NCBI RefSeq assembly: GCF_001468465.1
Contig: NZ_LNSA01000018.1
Span: 1-64,000 of the forward strand
Direction of reading: 5' to 3'
Origin: Sphingopyxis sp. H115
Lineage (GTDB): Bacteria; Pseudomonadota; Alphaproteobacteria; Sphingomonadales; Sphingomonadaceae
DNA length: 64,000 nt
Part shown: positions 45,659 to 56,274 of the stretch, one piece after another
Position numbering within the stretch: position 1 is the first letter of the stretch
Layout: the number at the start of each line of letters is the position of its first letter
Notes under the pieces: generated by a model
What the model was told of the DNA's origin: nothing
Databases searched by the model: none
What the model saw: only the letters and a program-made list of their open reading frames with translations
Program-made: the position numbers and the translations under genes

Positions 45659-46209
45659 CTGTCGGCGTCGATGAGGCTGGGCGCGGGCCGCTCGCGGGGC
45701 CGGTCGTCGCTGCGGCCGTGCTGCTCTGCGAAGGCGGGATTGCCGGGCTCGACGACAGCAAGAAATTGACCGCAAAGCGGCGTGGCGAACTGGAGATCGA
45801 GATCAAGGCCCGTTGTCGCTGGGGTGTCGGCGAGGCGAGCGTCGCTGAAATCGACCGGATCAACATCTTGCAGGCGACCTTCCTCGCGATGACGCGCGCG
45901 GTCGAGGCGTTGGGGTTCGATCCGCATGAGGTGCTGGTCGACGGCAACCGTCTGCCCAAATGGCGTTACAGCGCGCGCGCGATCATCGGCGGCGATTCGC
46001 TGCATCCTTGTATTTCGGCGGCCAGTATCCTTGCAAAGGAACATCGCGACCGCTTCATGGTCGCGGTGGCCCGCGATTATCCGGGCTTTGGCTGGGAGAC
46101 CAATATGGGCTATGGCACGGCTCATCACCTCGCGGCGCTGCGAAAGCATGGACCGACGCCGCATCACCGCGCCAGTTTCGCCCCGGTTGCGCAACTGACG
46201 CTGATCTGA
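45646..46209 (+). CDS. rnhB: Ribonuclease HII
   Basis: 187 residues. Removes RNA from RNA-DNA hybrids and single ribonucleotides from DNA. The catalytic acidic residues are in [20 protein letters not shown] (Asp, Glu), VDGNRLP and the C-terminal region (AKEHRDRFM). TTG 45646 is the likely start: GGAGA at 45632-45636 is well spaced and the domain begins four residues later. It overlaps the thiD-VOC gene by 13 bases, which suggests coupling. Confidence 0.93.
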   Translation: MAYLTVGVDEAGRGPLAGPVVAAAVLLCEGGIAGLDDSKKLTAKRRGELEIEIKARCRWGVGEASVAEIDRINILQATFLAMTRAVEALGFDPHEVLVDGNRLPKWRYSARAIIGGDSLHPCISAASILAKEHRDRFMVAVARDYPGFGWETNMGYGTAHHLAALRKHGPTPHHRASFAPVAQLTLI

Positions 46210-46225
46210 CCGGCGGGAGAGGGCG

Positions 46226-47122
46226 ATGCGCAACGGATTTACGGCCGACGATGTCGGCACGCAAACGGGCCGGCGCTTCCTTGTCACCGGGGCCAACGCC
46301 GGTATCGGGTTCGAAGTTTCCAGGGTGTTGGCCGCGCGCGGCGCCCATGTCGTCCTCGCATGCCGCGATGCCGATAAGGCGGAGGCGGCGATGAACCGCA
46401 TCCGCGTCGATGTGCCGAACGCCGACCTATCGTTCCAGCTGCTCGACCTTGCCGATCTCGATCAGGTTCGCGATGCCGCGAAGGCGATATTGTCGGCGCC
46501 GCGGATCGATGTGCTGGTGAACAATGCCGGGGTGATGATCCCGCCGCGGTCGCTGACCAAGCAGGGGTATGAGCTACAATTCGGGGTCAACCACCTCGGC
46601 ACCTTTGCGCTGACCGGCCTCGTCCATCCGCATGTCGACGATCGAATCGTCGTCACGGGCAGCATCGCGCACAAGAGCGGGGAAATGGATTACAGCGACC
46701 TATCGGCGTCGCGCGGCTATCATAATTGGGCGCGTTACCAGATGAGCAAACTTGCGAACCTGCTCTTCCTGTTCGAGCTCGACCGCCGATTGAGCGCCGC
46801 GGGCCGCGCGACGCAGGCGATCGGGTGTCATCCCGGCGTCGCGCTCACCGAATTGCAGCGCCACCTGCCGTTGCCGCTCCGCGCGATGACCCCGCTCGCC
46901 TCGCCGTTCTTCAACAGCGCGGCGCAGGGGGCGTGGCCCACATTACAGGCGGCGACGGGCGCGCGGGTGCAGGGCGGCGACTATCTGGGCCCGCAGGGGT
47001 TGGGCGAGGTGACGGGCCGTTCGGGTCCGGCGCGCGCGGCGCGCATGGCGCGCGATCCTAATCTGGCCGGTGAGCTGTGGCTGCGGTCGATCAAACTGAC
47101 CGGGGTCGATCCGAAGCTTTGA
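46226..47122 (+). CDS. Short-chain dehydrogenase/reductase
   Basis: 298 residues. The NAD(P)-binding TGANAGIGFEV, the NNAGVM segment and the catalytic YQMSK (Tyr-x-x-x-Lys) mark a classical SDR of the retinol-dehydrogenase-like type (HHPGVALTEL-like GCHPGVALTEL). Substrate is unknown. It lies 16 bases after rnhB and is probably the last gene of that run. Confidence 0.92.
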   Translation: MRNGFTADDVGTQTGRRFLVTGANAGIGFEVSRVLAARGAHVVLACRDADKAEAAMNRIRVDVPNADLSFQLLDLADLDQVRDAAKAILSAPRIDVLVNNAGVMIPPRSLTKQGYELQFGVNHLGTFALTGLVHPHVDDRIVVTGSIAHKSGEMDYSDLSASRGYHNWARYQMSKLANLLFLFELDRRLSAAGRATQAIGCHPGVALTELQRHLPLPLRAMTPLASPFFNSAAQGAWPTLQAATGARVQGGDYLGPQGLGEVTGRSGPARAARMARDPNLAGELWLRSIKLTGVDPKL

Positions 47123-47150
47123 ACCGTCGCGGCGAATTTTTTTTGCCGGT

Positions 47151-48478
<1,328 letters not shown>

Positions 48479-48479
<1 letters not shown>

Positions 48480-49609
48480 TGTTCCAGCCGCTGACCAAGC
48501 CGGACCTCGGCGCCGCGTCGGCGGATGCGCAAATCTATTGCCGCCCGACCTGCTTCGTCGACCGCCCGCACGAACTCGATGACAACTGCCTGCGGATCGC
48601 CGATTCTATGGTGTGGTTCGCCGCATGGCACGTCAGCCTGCGCGATGGCTTGAATGTCAAATCGACGATCGTTCCGGTTCCCGATTGGGACGGATGGATC
48701 GCCGCGATGCCCGACCGGCTCGCCGAGGCGGCGGATACGCAGCGCGCCGGTCTCGCGCGACCGCGCGGCAATCTCCAACTTGGCGAACGAACGATCCGGC
48801 TGAACGAGCCGCAGATCATGGGCATTTTGAACGTCACCCCCGACAGTTTTTCGGACGGCGGCAAGCATGTCGATGCCGCCGCTGCGGCGGACGCGGGCTT
48901 TGCGATGGGCGCGGCGGGTGCGGCGATCGTCGACGTCGGCGGCGAATCGACGCGTCCCGGCGCACCGCTGATATGGGAAGGCGACGAGATTGCGCGTATC
49001 GAAGGCGTCGTTGCGGCGCTGGCCAAGGGCGGCGTTGCGGTGTCGATCGACACGCGCAAGGCCGCGGTGATGGAGGCCGCGCTGGCAGCGGGTGCGCGCA
49101 TCGTTAACGATATTTCGGCGCTGCGCTATGACGACCGCGCGATGGATGTGGTGGTGCAGGCGGGCTGCCCCGTCGTGCTGATGCACGCGCCATCGGCCAA
49201 AAGCGACCCGCACGAGGGCGGGACCTACGGGCATGTCCTGTTCGACGTTTACGACATGCTCGCCGAACGCGTCGCGACGTGCGTCGCGGCGGGGATCGAC
49301 CGCGCGAAGATCATCGTCGATCCGGGGCTTGGCTTCGGCAAGGGCGTCGGCGAGAATCTGGCGCTGATAAATGGGCTCGCGCTGTTTCACACGCTTGGCT
49401 GCCCGATCCTGTTCGGTGCGAGCCGCAAACGGATGATCGGCGCGCTCGATAACGAAGCGCCCGCCGACCAAAGGCTGGGCGGCACCGTCGCGCTCCACTA
49501 TCAGGCGGCGGCGCAGGGCGCGCAGCTGCTGCGCGTCCACGACGTTGCCGAGAACCGGCAGGCGCTGCGCATCTGGCGCGGGCTGCGCGATGCCGCGTTG
49601 ACGGCCTGA
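48479..49609 (+). CDS. folP: Dihydropteroate synthase with N-terminal extension
   Basis: 376 residues. Joins p-aminobenzoate to pterin pyrophosphate in folate synthesis, the sulfonamide target. The catalytic part starts near residue 110: IMGILNVTPDSFSDGG, DVGGESTRPGA, VNDISALRYD, and DPGLGFGKG, SRKRMIG. The first 105 residues (including PTCFVDRPHELDD and WFAAWHVSLRDG) are an extension absent from E. coli FolP (282 residues). It is unlike any domain I know. The start overlaps the ccrM stop by one base, so expression is coupled to ccrM. Confidence 0.95.
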
Positions 49610-49658
49610 TCGGGCGAACGACGCAACCTGGAAGGTATCGATGCGTCTCCCCTATGAG

Positions 49659-49678
49659 GGCCGCCTTTTCAGGCGGCC
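49659..49678 (+). terminator. Hairpin between folP and the host-attachment-like gene
   Basis: GGCCGCCT (49659-49666), loop TTTC, AGGCGGCC (49671-49678) is a perfect 8-bp stem. No T-run follows. It is 50 bases past the folP stop and 20 before the next start, so it may be a terminator or a leader hairpin. Confidence 0.5.
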
Positions 49679-49697
49679 GGTAACAAAGGAGACTTTC

Positions 49698-50078
49698 ATG
49701 CAACTGCCCCACGACACCCATGTCGCAGTCGCCGACGGCAATCGTTTCGTGCTGTTTCGCAACGATGGCGACGAAGGGCTGATCAATCTGGTCGATGCTT
49801 CCAGCCCGGACGTCGACACGACCAATCGGGGTGGCGCGAAACCGGAACCCCGCGACCTTGACGAGCGTGGTCATGCGGCAGGGGTTGCGGCCTTCCTGAA
49901 CAAGCTGGTGCTGGGCAATGAGGTTGAGAAGCTGCTGATCATAGCCGACCCGAATACGCTCGGCGTGATGCGCAGCCATTATCACGGCGAACTGGAAAAG
50001 CGGCTGGTTGGCGAGATCGCCAAGACGTTGACCAACAGCGACACGAGCCAGATCGAACAGGCGATCACGGCCGCCTGA
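49698..50078 (+). CDS. Host-attachment-like (PF10116) protein
   Basis: 126 residues. It begins MQLPHDTHVAVADGNRFVLFRN, the beta-strand start of the family named host_attach, with the conserved middle KLLIIADPNTLGVMRSHYH and a helical end. The family name comes from plant-associated Agrobacterium, but most members are in free-living bacteria and the role is unknown. AAAGGAG at 49685-49691 supports the start. Confidence 0.85.
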   Translation: MQLPHDTHVAVADGNRFVLFRNDGDEGLINLVDASSPDVDTTNRGGAKPEPRDLDERGHAAGVAAFLNKLVLGNEVEKLLIIADPNTLGVMRSHYHGELEKRLVGEIAKTLTNSDTSQIEQAITAA

Positions 50079-50085
50079 GCCGCCG

Positions 50086-51516
50086 TCACGCGGCGGTATC
50101 GATCCCGAGGTCGCTCAATTTGCGGTAGAGCGTCGAGCGCCCGATGCCGAGGCGGCGGGCGACTTCGCTCATGCGGCCGCGGTAATGGCCGATCGCGAGG
50201 CGAATGACGTCGGCCTCGATCTCTTCGAGCGGGCGCAGATTGCCGTCGGGGAGGTAGAGTGTGACACCGATCGCCTCGCCGTTGATCGCAACCTCGCCGT
50301 CGCTGGCTGTGCCGCCGCCGAGTGTCGCCTCGATCGCGCGGAAATCGGCGGCGGTGAGGACGTCGGTCGTGCTGCCCACCGCGGCGCGGAACAGCACATC
50401 CTGAAGCTGACGGACGTTGCCCGGCCAGGCATAGGCGGCGAGCAGGCGCAGCGCGTCGTCGGTGACGCCGATCGGTCCCATGCCCGGAAGGCCACCGATG
50501 CGCGCGAGCAAATGGCGCGCGAGCGGGCCGACGTCGCCGCGTCGCTCGGACAGCGAGGGCAAGGTGAGCTGCGCGCTCGAGAGCGCGTAGAACAGGTCTT
50601 CGCGGAAATGTCCCGCCTCGATCAGCTTGTCGAGCGGGCTGGCGCTTGTTGCGATGATGCGCACATCGACGCTCTGGCGGATTGATCCGCCGATCATCTG
50701 GACTTCGCCGCTGTTCAAAAACTCGACGAGCTTCGCCTGCGTTTCGAGCGGGATGCATTCGACATGGTCGATGATGATGCTGCCGCCGTCCGCCTGGACG
50801 AGCCGGCCGACCTGCCGATCGAAAGCACCCGCAAAGGCCCCGCGTTCATGGCCGAACAGGCCCGATCCGATCAGGCCCGGCGACACCGCCGAACAATCGA
50901 CCATCACCAGCGCGCCGCGCGCGCGCGGGCTCGCGCTGTGGATCGCGCGGGCAAAGACCTCCTTGCCGGTGCCCGGCTTGCCGTTGATCATCACCGGGAC
51001 GCGCGCGCGCGCGGCCTTGGCGGCGATCGCGAGTGCGCTGCGGAAATTGGGACTCGACCCGATGATTTCCTCGAAAGCCAATGGAGCACGAAGCTTTTCG
51101 GTCAGCGGACGCAGCTCGCCCTGGGGGCCGCTGGTCGACACGACACGATCGAGCGCTTCGAGCAGGCGGTCGGGGGCGATGGGTTTCTGGACGAAGTCGC
51201 TCGCCCCGGCGCGCATCGCGCCGACCGCGACTTCGACCCCGTTGCGCATCGTGATGACGACGAGCGGCAGCGCGGGGCGCCAGCGGCGCAATTCGGCGAC
51301 GAATTCCGCGACCGGCATGCCGGGCACGCCCTGGTCGACCAGCACCGCGTCGAGCGCCATGCCTTCCTGCGTACCGAGTTTGGCAAGCGCGGTGTCGGTA
51401 TCGGCCGCGATCACACTGCGCCAGCCGCCGCGCGACACCAATGCCGCCAGAAAGCGCTGTTGAGCAGGCTCACTGTCGACAATCATCACTGTTCGCGTGT
51501 CGCGCGTGCTTGCCAT
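50086..51516 (-). CDS. Response regulator with sigma-54-type AAA+ domain, altered key motifs
   Basis: 476 residues: receiver (about 9-125; aspartate in VLVDQGVPGMP, lysine in DFVQKP), AAA+ domain (about 150-380), Fis HTH (MSEVARRLGIGRSTLYRKL). Unlike PrsR, its sigma-54 loop is GAFAGA instead of GAFTGA and its Walker B is IIIDHVE where the catalytic Asp-Glu is expected. Walker A is GKPGTGKE. The protein may bind but not hydrolyse ATP well, and may not contact sigma-54; it could act as a repressor or sigma-54-independent regulator. The frame is intact. Confidence 0.88.
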   Translation of the reverse strand: MASTRDTRTVMIVDSEPAQQRFLAALVSRGGWRSVIAADTDTALAKLGTQEGMALDAVLVDQGVPGMPVAEFVAELRRWRPALPLVVITMRNGVEVAVGAMRAGASDFVQKPIAPDRLLEALDRVVSTSGPQGELRPLTEKLRAPLAFEEIIGSSPNFRSALAIAAKAARARVPVMINGKPGTGKEVFARAIHSASPRARGALVMVDCSAVSPGLIGSGLFGHERGAFAGAFDRQVGRLVQADGGSIIIDHVECIPLETQAKLVEFLNSGEVQMIGGSIRQSVDVRIIATSASPLDKLIEAGHFREDLFYALSSAQLTLPSLSERRGDVGPLARHLLARIGGLPGMGPIGVTDDALRLLAAYAWPGNVRQLQDVLFRAAVGSTTDVLTAADFRAIEATLGGGTASDGEVAINGEAIGVTLYLPDGNLRPLEEIEADVIRLAIGHYRGRMSEVARRLGIGRSTLYRKLSDLGIDTAA

Positions 51517-51747
51517 CGTTCCGAATCTGCCCCCTGAACCAATAAGTCTATGTGGTTGTTCCGTGGATGAAGCGAGGTCTAGCCAATAGGGGTAAAGGGG
51601 CGATTAAGGCCATTCGACTTTTGCCGCGCATCGCTAGCTTCGGCTATTGAGCATAGGCGAGTGCGTAGCTAAGACCGGCGCAAAGGCCGATTCTGGACCG
51701 GGGCGGCGCGCCCGAGGCATCGAACCGGCAGCTGAAGGGGAAAAGCC

Positions 51748-51870
51748 ATGGCACAGCAGGAAATGAAGGCGGCCGAGGAAACCTATGCGGGTTTCATCAA
51801 CCTGTTCAAGATCGGGTCGATCATCACGGCGATCGTCACTGTCGGCGTCGTCCTCCTGATCGCGTCCTGA
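51748..51870 (+). CDS. aa3-type cytochrome c oxidase small subunit IV
   Basis: 40 residues, MAQQEMKAAEETYAGFINLF followed by a single membrane helix (about 20-40, ending VVLLIAS). This is the tiny bacterial aa3-oxidase subunit IV (PF07835). GAAGGGGA precedes ATG 51748. In sphingomonads it commonly sits directly before the transhydrogenase genes, as here, away from the main oxidase genes. Confidence 0.85.
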   Translation: MAQQEMKAAEETYAGFINLFKIGSIITAIVTVGVVLLIAS

Positions 51871-51877
51871 CCGGACC

Positions 51878-53002
51878 GTGGTGCGCATCGCCGTCCTGAA
51901 GGAGCTCGCCGATGGCGAGACCCGCGTCGCCGCGACCCCGGAAACCGTGAAGAAATTCATTGGTCTGGGGGCTGAAGTTGCCATTGAATCCGGGGCGGGG
52001 GAGGCAGCATCGGTTGCCGATGCCGATTATAGCGCTGCCGGCGCAAGCGTCGGCAAGCGTACCGATGTCCTGAAGGGCGCGAACATCATTCTGGGCATTC
52101 AGGGACCCGACCCGGCGACTTTGAAGGGCTTTGCCGAAGGTGCCTGGCTCGCGGCCGGGCTCAACCCCTTCGGCGAACGCGCGCGCGTCGACGATTATGC
52201 GAAGCTCGGGCTCGAGGCGCTGGCGATGGAGTTCATGCCGCGCATCACGCGCGCGCAATCGATGGACATTCTCTCGAGCCAGGCGAACCTTGCCGGTTAC
52301 AAGGCAGTTCTGATCGCCGCGAACGCCTATGGTCGTGCCTTTCCGATGATGATGACTGCCGCGGGCACGGTCAGCGCCGCAAAAGCCTTTGTGATGGGCG
52401 TCGGCGTCGCGGGGCTTCAGGCGATCGCGACCGCGCGCCGCCTTGGCGCGCAGGTCAGCGCGACCGACGTGCGTGCGGCGACCAAGGAACAGATCCTCTC
52501 GCTTGGCGCGAAGCCGATCTTCGTCGAGACGGTGGCGGGGATCGAAGGCGAGGGCGCCGGGGGCTATGCCACCGAGATGTCCGACGAGTATAAGGCGGCA
52601 CAGGCCGAACTGGTATCGTCGCACATCGCCAAGCAGGACATTGTCATCACCACCGCGCTGATCCCGGGACGCCCCGCGCCGCGGCTGATTTCGGACGCAC
52701 AGCTTGCGACGATGCGCAGCGGCAGCGTAATCGTCGACATGGCGGCCGAAAGCGGCGGCAACGTCGAAGGCTCGGCGCCAGGCGAAACGAAGAAAATCCA
52801 CGGCGTCACGGTCATAGGCGCAAAGAATATCGCCGCGATGATGCCCGCCGACACCAGCGCGCTGTTCAGCCGTAACCTCTTCAACTTTCTGTCGGCTTTT
52901 TGGGAAAAGGAAGCGGGCAAGCCGGTGCTGGACGAGGAGATCGGCAACGCCGTGCGCCTGACGCAGGGCGGAAAGGTCGTGAACGAACGGCTGCTCGGCT
53001 AA
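51878..53002 (+). CDS. pntAA: NAD(P) transhydrogenase subunit alpha part 1
   Basis: 374 residues. The NAD(H)-binding component of the proton-pumping transhydrogenase, which drives NADPH formation. It matches the alanine dehydrogenase/PNT fold: RVAATPETVKKF, then MGVGVAGLQAIATARRLGAQVSATDVR (Rossmann dinucleotide fold) and VIVDMAAESGGNVEG. Start is one of two adjacent GTGs (51878 or 51881). It lies seven bases after the subunit IV gene. The membrane subunits pntAB and pntB, normally next, are absent here. Confidence 0.93.
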   Translation: MVRIAVLKELADGETRVAATPETVKKFIGLGAEVAIESGAGEAASVADADYSAAGASVGKRTDVLKGANIILGIQGPDPATLKGFAEGAWLAAGLNPFGERARVDDYAKLGLEALAMEFMPRITRAQSMDILSSQANLAGYKAVLIAANAYGRAFPMMMTAAGTVSAAKAFVMGVGVAGLQAIATARRLGAQVSATDVRAATKEQILSLGAKPIFVETVAGIEGEGAGGYATEMSDEYKAAQAELVSSHIAKQDIVITTALIPGRPAPRLISDAQLATMRSGSVIVDMAAESGGNVEGSAPGETKKIHGVTVIGAKNIAAMMPADTSALFSRNLFNFLSAFWEKEAGKPVLDEEIGNAVRLTQGGKVVNERLLG

Positions 53003-53070
53003 GCCTGCTCGTGCCGAAAGCCCGCGTCGGCCGCCGGATCGTGCCGGCCTGACGACAATATGCCGGCGTC

Positions 53071-53089
53071 ACCCCAATATTATTCGGGT
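53071..53089 (+). promoter_or_regulatory. ACCC-N11-GGGT palindrome before the NarL-type regulator
   Basis: ACCC (53071-53074), caatattattc, GGGT (53086-53089): an inverted repeat with an AT-rich 11-base spacer, 56 bases before the response-regulator start. The same arms and spacing occur at 56157-56175 in the kinase/autotransporter gap, which makes it a good candidate operator for this regulator. Confidence 0.5.
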
Positions 53090-53144
53090 TGCGGCGGGTG
53101 CGATATCGGCGGAATAGCTGTCATGGGCTGAGCGGGGCGCTGGC

Positions 53145-53762
53145 ATGACGGTAAAGCATAATGTTCTGATCGTGGACGATCATCGCATCACGCAGAGCGG
53201 GCTGCGGTTCCTGTTCGATTCGCTCGATCGCTATGCGGTGGTCGGCGCGCTCGACCGCGGGGCGACGGTGGGCGCCTTTGTCCAGTCGCAGCCCGTCGAT
53301 CTGGTGATTCTCGACCTCAACCTGCCCGACGTGCGCGGGATCAACGTGCTCGCCGAAATCGTCGGGTCGCGCGACATGACGGTGATCATCCTGACCGGCG
53401 AAACGCACCTCAACGAAATCCATTCGGCGCTGAAGCTCGGCGCGCGCGCGGTGGTCAGCAAGTCCGATCCGCTCGACCATATCGTCGCGGCGTGCGACGC
53501 CGCGCTGGCGGGCGATATCTATATCTCGCCGCATATCGGCGAGGCGCTCGGCAAATTCCAACAGCCGCCAGTCGCGTTGTCGTCGCGGCAAATGGCGATC
53601 CTGCACTATCTGGCGCAGGGCGAGACCAACAAGGAAATCGCCTATCGCCTGGCGATCGCGCCGCCGACGGTATCCTTCCATATCGCCGAACTGCGGCGCA
53701 AGCTCGACGCCCCGCACAATCGTAAGATCGTCGAGCGCGCGAACGAGCTAAACCTGCTCTGA
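53145..53762 (+). CDS. NarL/FixJ-type response regulator
   Basis: 205 residues: receiver (about 5-118) with VDDHRITQ, phospho-aspartate in LVILDLNLPDVRG and lysine replaced or shifted in VVSKSDP, then a LuxR-type HTH (LSSRQMAILHYLAQGETNKEIAYRLAIAPPTVSFH). It converges with the 7TM kinase gene and overlaps its end by 15 bases, so they are neighbours on opposite strands rather than an operon. It is likely the partner of that kinase. Confidence 0.9.
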   Translation: MTVKHNVLIVDDHRITQSGLRFLFDSLDRYAVVGALDRGATVGAFVQSQPVDLVILDLNLPDVRGINVLAEIVGSRDMTVIILTGETHLNEIHSALKLGARAVVSKSDPLDHIVAACDAALAGDIYISPHIGEALGKFQQPPVALSSRQMAILHYLAQGETNKEIAYRLAIAPPTVSFHIAELRRKLDAPHNRKIVERANELNLL

Positions 53763-55991
53763 CCGGTCCGCGGCGAACAGCGGATGCGCGAGCAATTCGC
53801 GGCACGGCGGCTTGATCGCGACCATATCGACCAATTCGCTGAGCCGCCCGCGCGTAACCGTCGTATCGTCATAGGTCAGCGCGGCGACGCGGCTCGCGGC
53901 GGTTGCCAATCCGGTTTCAAAGCCCGGACGGTCGTCGAAATCGAGCAGGGTCCAGCCCTTGAGCGGCGCGCGCAACTCTTCGATGGAAACCGGGGTGGTC
54001 GTGGCAAAGGCGGCGGGCAGCAGGATGCGGATTTCGGTTCCGTCCGCGGTCGAGGATTCGATCTTCAGCGATCCATGCAATGTGTGGATGATACGCCGCG
54101 CCGACCCGAAACCCGACCCGGTGCCTTGGACATTTTCGTCCGCGCGAATCCGCGATTCGGTACCGCTATTGAGCGCCGCGACGACCTCCGCCGGCATTCC
54201 GATCCCGCTGTCGCGTATGACGATCATCGCCTGCCCGCCGGCGAGCGACAGGGCGATGCTCGCGCCGCCGCGGTCGGTGAATTTATAGCTGTTGCTGATC
54301 AGGTTGGCGAGCGCCCGCATCAACAGGGGCTTGTCCGAAATGATGGTGATATCGCCATCGACGCGGACATCGAGTGACAGTTTCTTGCCGGCGAACAGCG
54401 TCTTGAACATCATCGACAGCGGTTCGACGAGCGCTTGCGCGCGAAAGCTGCTTAGCGCGACGAAGCCGGAATCGCCGGCGGCGATATTGGCACCCGAAAT
54501 CGTCGTCGAAACGATTTCATTCAGGTAGTCGGCCGAACTTTCGAGCATTTCGACCAGCCCGCGATCGGCGCCCGATCCGTCGCGTCGCTTGAGCACATCG
54601 ACCGCACTGTTGAGCGCCAGGATCACCTGCCGGCTGTCATGCCCCGACGCGTGTAGCAGCGCATTCTGGCTGTTCACCGTTTCCAGCGCCGACGCCTTTT
54701 CCTCGGCCAGTCGTTTCGCCTGCTCGCTCATTTCCAGCCGTTCGGACAGCGAGCGCGCATAATTGGCGTCGGCGGCAATCTTTTCCTGCTGGATTTTCTT
54801 GAGGTTCAACCCGAGCGCCAGCGTGACCATGACCGATTCAAAGAGCCCGACGGGGCCGGCGAGATGCCAGTTGATCGGTAGCCAGGTAAATACGCCCATC
54901 GATGCGATGGCGGCGTAGATGATGAACAGGGCCAAGCTGGCCCAGCCCACGAAAAGCGGCCACAATTGGTACCCGAGCTGCCTCATCGCCGCATAGCCGA
55001 CGAAGGGCAGGAACAGCGCGACGGCGACCGCGACGAGCCAACCCGACAGATGCAGGAAAAATCGCATGCCCGCCGGATAGGCGGCGAGCCCCGGCTGGAG
55101 CAGCATGACCGCGACAGCGAAGAAGATCAGCGCCTTCAGCGCCATGTCGCGCCGCGGGAAATTGATGCGTGTGTTGACGAAGCTGCGGCAGAATTGCGCC
55201 ATCGACGCGGCAAAGCCGCATTTGATAAAATCCTCGACCGCCACACCCGTTAGCGGTTTGTCATAGAGGAAGAAGATCGTGATATAGCCTTCCGAATGGA
55301 TGGTATTCAGGGCAAAAAAGGCTTCCGCCACCGCGAGCCACAGAAATTCCCTGAACCCCGTAATCGAGAAGAAGAGGAAATTGAGGAGCAGCAGCGTCAG
55401 CGCGCCCACGACGACGCCCGACACCATCGAGATATTGGCGCGTCGTTCCTTGAAAAAGCTGCCATAGCTCTGGATCCGGAGCGGCATGTAGGTCGAATTT
55501 TCGGAAACAAATTCGATCGCGACCAGCTTTTCCTGCCGCGGGGCGAGCGCAAGCTCTGCGCTGAAGGCCTGATAGGTGCCGAGATTGCGCCGCGCCGCCT
55601 CTGAATTGGTGCCGTCGACGATTAGCGAGAGCTGGCCGCGCCGCGCTTCGTAGAGCCGGAAATGCTTGAGCGAGCCGCGGCCGGTGGTCAGGATCCAGCT
55701 GCCCTGTTCATAGCTGGCATTCCGGACTTTCAGCAGGACGACGGTCCGGGTTCCCGGCGGTCCGAAATGGATGGTCGGACCCTCGATGCGCTGCAAGGGA
55801 CCGGCCAGTATCTTGTCCAGCTGGGGTGTTCGCGTCTCGCCGGGGCGCTTGGCGAACCGTACGAAAGGCGCGAGCGGCGGGGCGTCTTCGTGCGCTTCCA
55901 GATCGAGCACCGGCAATTGCCCGGCTTCCGCGCGCGCCGGTTGCGCGGCAAAAAGGGCCATGAGGCCTAGGACCGCGTATAATAATTTCAT
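53748..55991 (-). CDS. 7TM-DISM sensor histidine kinase with receiver-like tail
   Basis: 747 residues. Signal peptide (FAAQPARAEA), 7TMR-DISM extracellular domain (about 40-180), seven membrane segments (about 190-400), coiled coil, histidine kinase with phospho-histidine in HASGHDSRQVILALN, and ATPase domain (NLISNSYKFTDRGG, VIRDSGIGM, GTGSGFGSARRI). About 85 residues follow (WTLLDFDDRPGFETGL, then VAIKPPCRELL) that resemble the first strand and the lysine segment of a receiver, with no clear phospho-aspartate. DISM sensors usually bind carbohydrate-like ligands. ATG 55991 is preferred over GTG 55997. Confidence 0.88.
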   Translation of the reverse strand: MKLLYAVLGLMALFAAQPARAEAGQLPVLDLEAHEDAPPLAPFVRFAKRPGETRTPQLDKILAGPLQRIEGPTIHFGPPGTRTVVLLKVRNASYEQGSWILTTGRGSLKHFRLYEARRGQLSLIVDGTNSEAARRNLGTYQAFSAELALAPRQEKLVAIEFVSENSTYMPLRIQSYGSFFKERRANISMVSGVVVGALTLLLLNFLFFSITGFREFLWLAVAEAFFALNTIHSEGYITIFFLYDKPLTGVAVEDFIKCGFAASMAQFCRSFVNTRINFPRRDMALKALIFFAVAVMLLQPGLAAYPAGMRFFLHLSGWLVAVAVALFLPFVGYAAMRQLGYQLWPLFVGWASLALFIIYAAIASMGVFTWLPINWHLAGPVGLFESVMVTLALGLNLKKIQQEKIAADANYARSLSERLEMSEQAKRLAEEKASALETVNSQNALLHASGHDSRQVILALNSAVDVLKRRDGSGADRGLVEMLESSADYLNEIVSTTISGANIAAGDSGFVALSSFRAQALVEPLSMMFKTLFAGKKLSLDVRVDGDITIISDKPLLMRALANLISNSYKFTDRGGASIALSLAGGQAMIVIRDSGIGMPAEVVAALNSGTESRIRADENVQGTGSGFGSARRIIHTLHGSLKIESSTADGTEIRILLPAAFATTTPVSIEELRAPLKGWTLLDFDDRPGFETGLATAASRVAALTYDDTTVTRGRLSELVDMVAIKPPCRELLAHPLFAADRSEQV

Positions 55992-56156
55992 CAGCACCCC
56001 CGCGCCGCGCGGGGAGCAGGTGCGCCATCGGGCACCCGGCGGGCGTGCGCTTCCGCGCGCCCGTCATCTGTTGCAGCCCACCCCCCGGTGATCGTCTTTC
56101 GTAACGGCCCCGGGCGCCTGTACGCAAGGGGGGCGGCAACGGCCCGTCGCAAAATT

Positions 56157-56175
56157 ACCCTAAAAAACATTGGGT
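56157..56175 (+). promoter_or_regulatory. ACCC-N11-GGGT palindrome between kinase and autotransporter genes
   Basis: ACCC (56157-56160), taaaaaacatt, GGGT (56172-56175), extended to TACCC/GGGTA. Arms and 11-base AT-rich spacer are the same as at 53071-53089. It is 166 bases before the kinase start and 163 before the autotransporter start, so it could serve either or both. Confidence 0.5.
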
Positions 56176-56274
56176 AGACGCTACGCCACGCCTCCTTCTA
56201 GTCATCGCGCACAAAGCCGGGGCGATCGAACCCGAAGGGCTTGAGGGCGCATAGCATTGAGGCGGGGTGGACCA

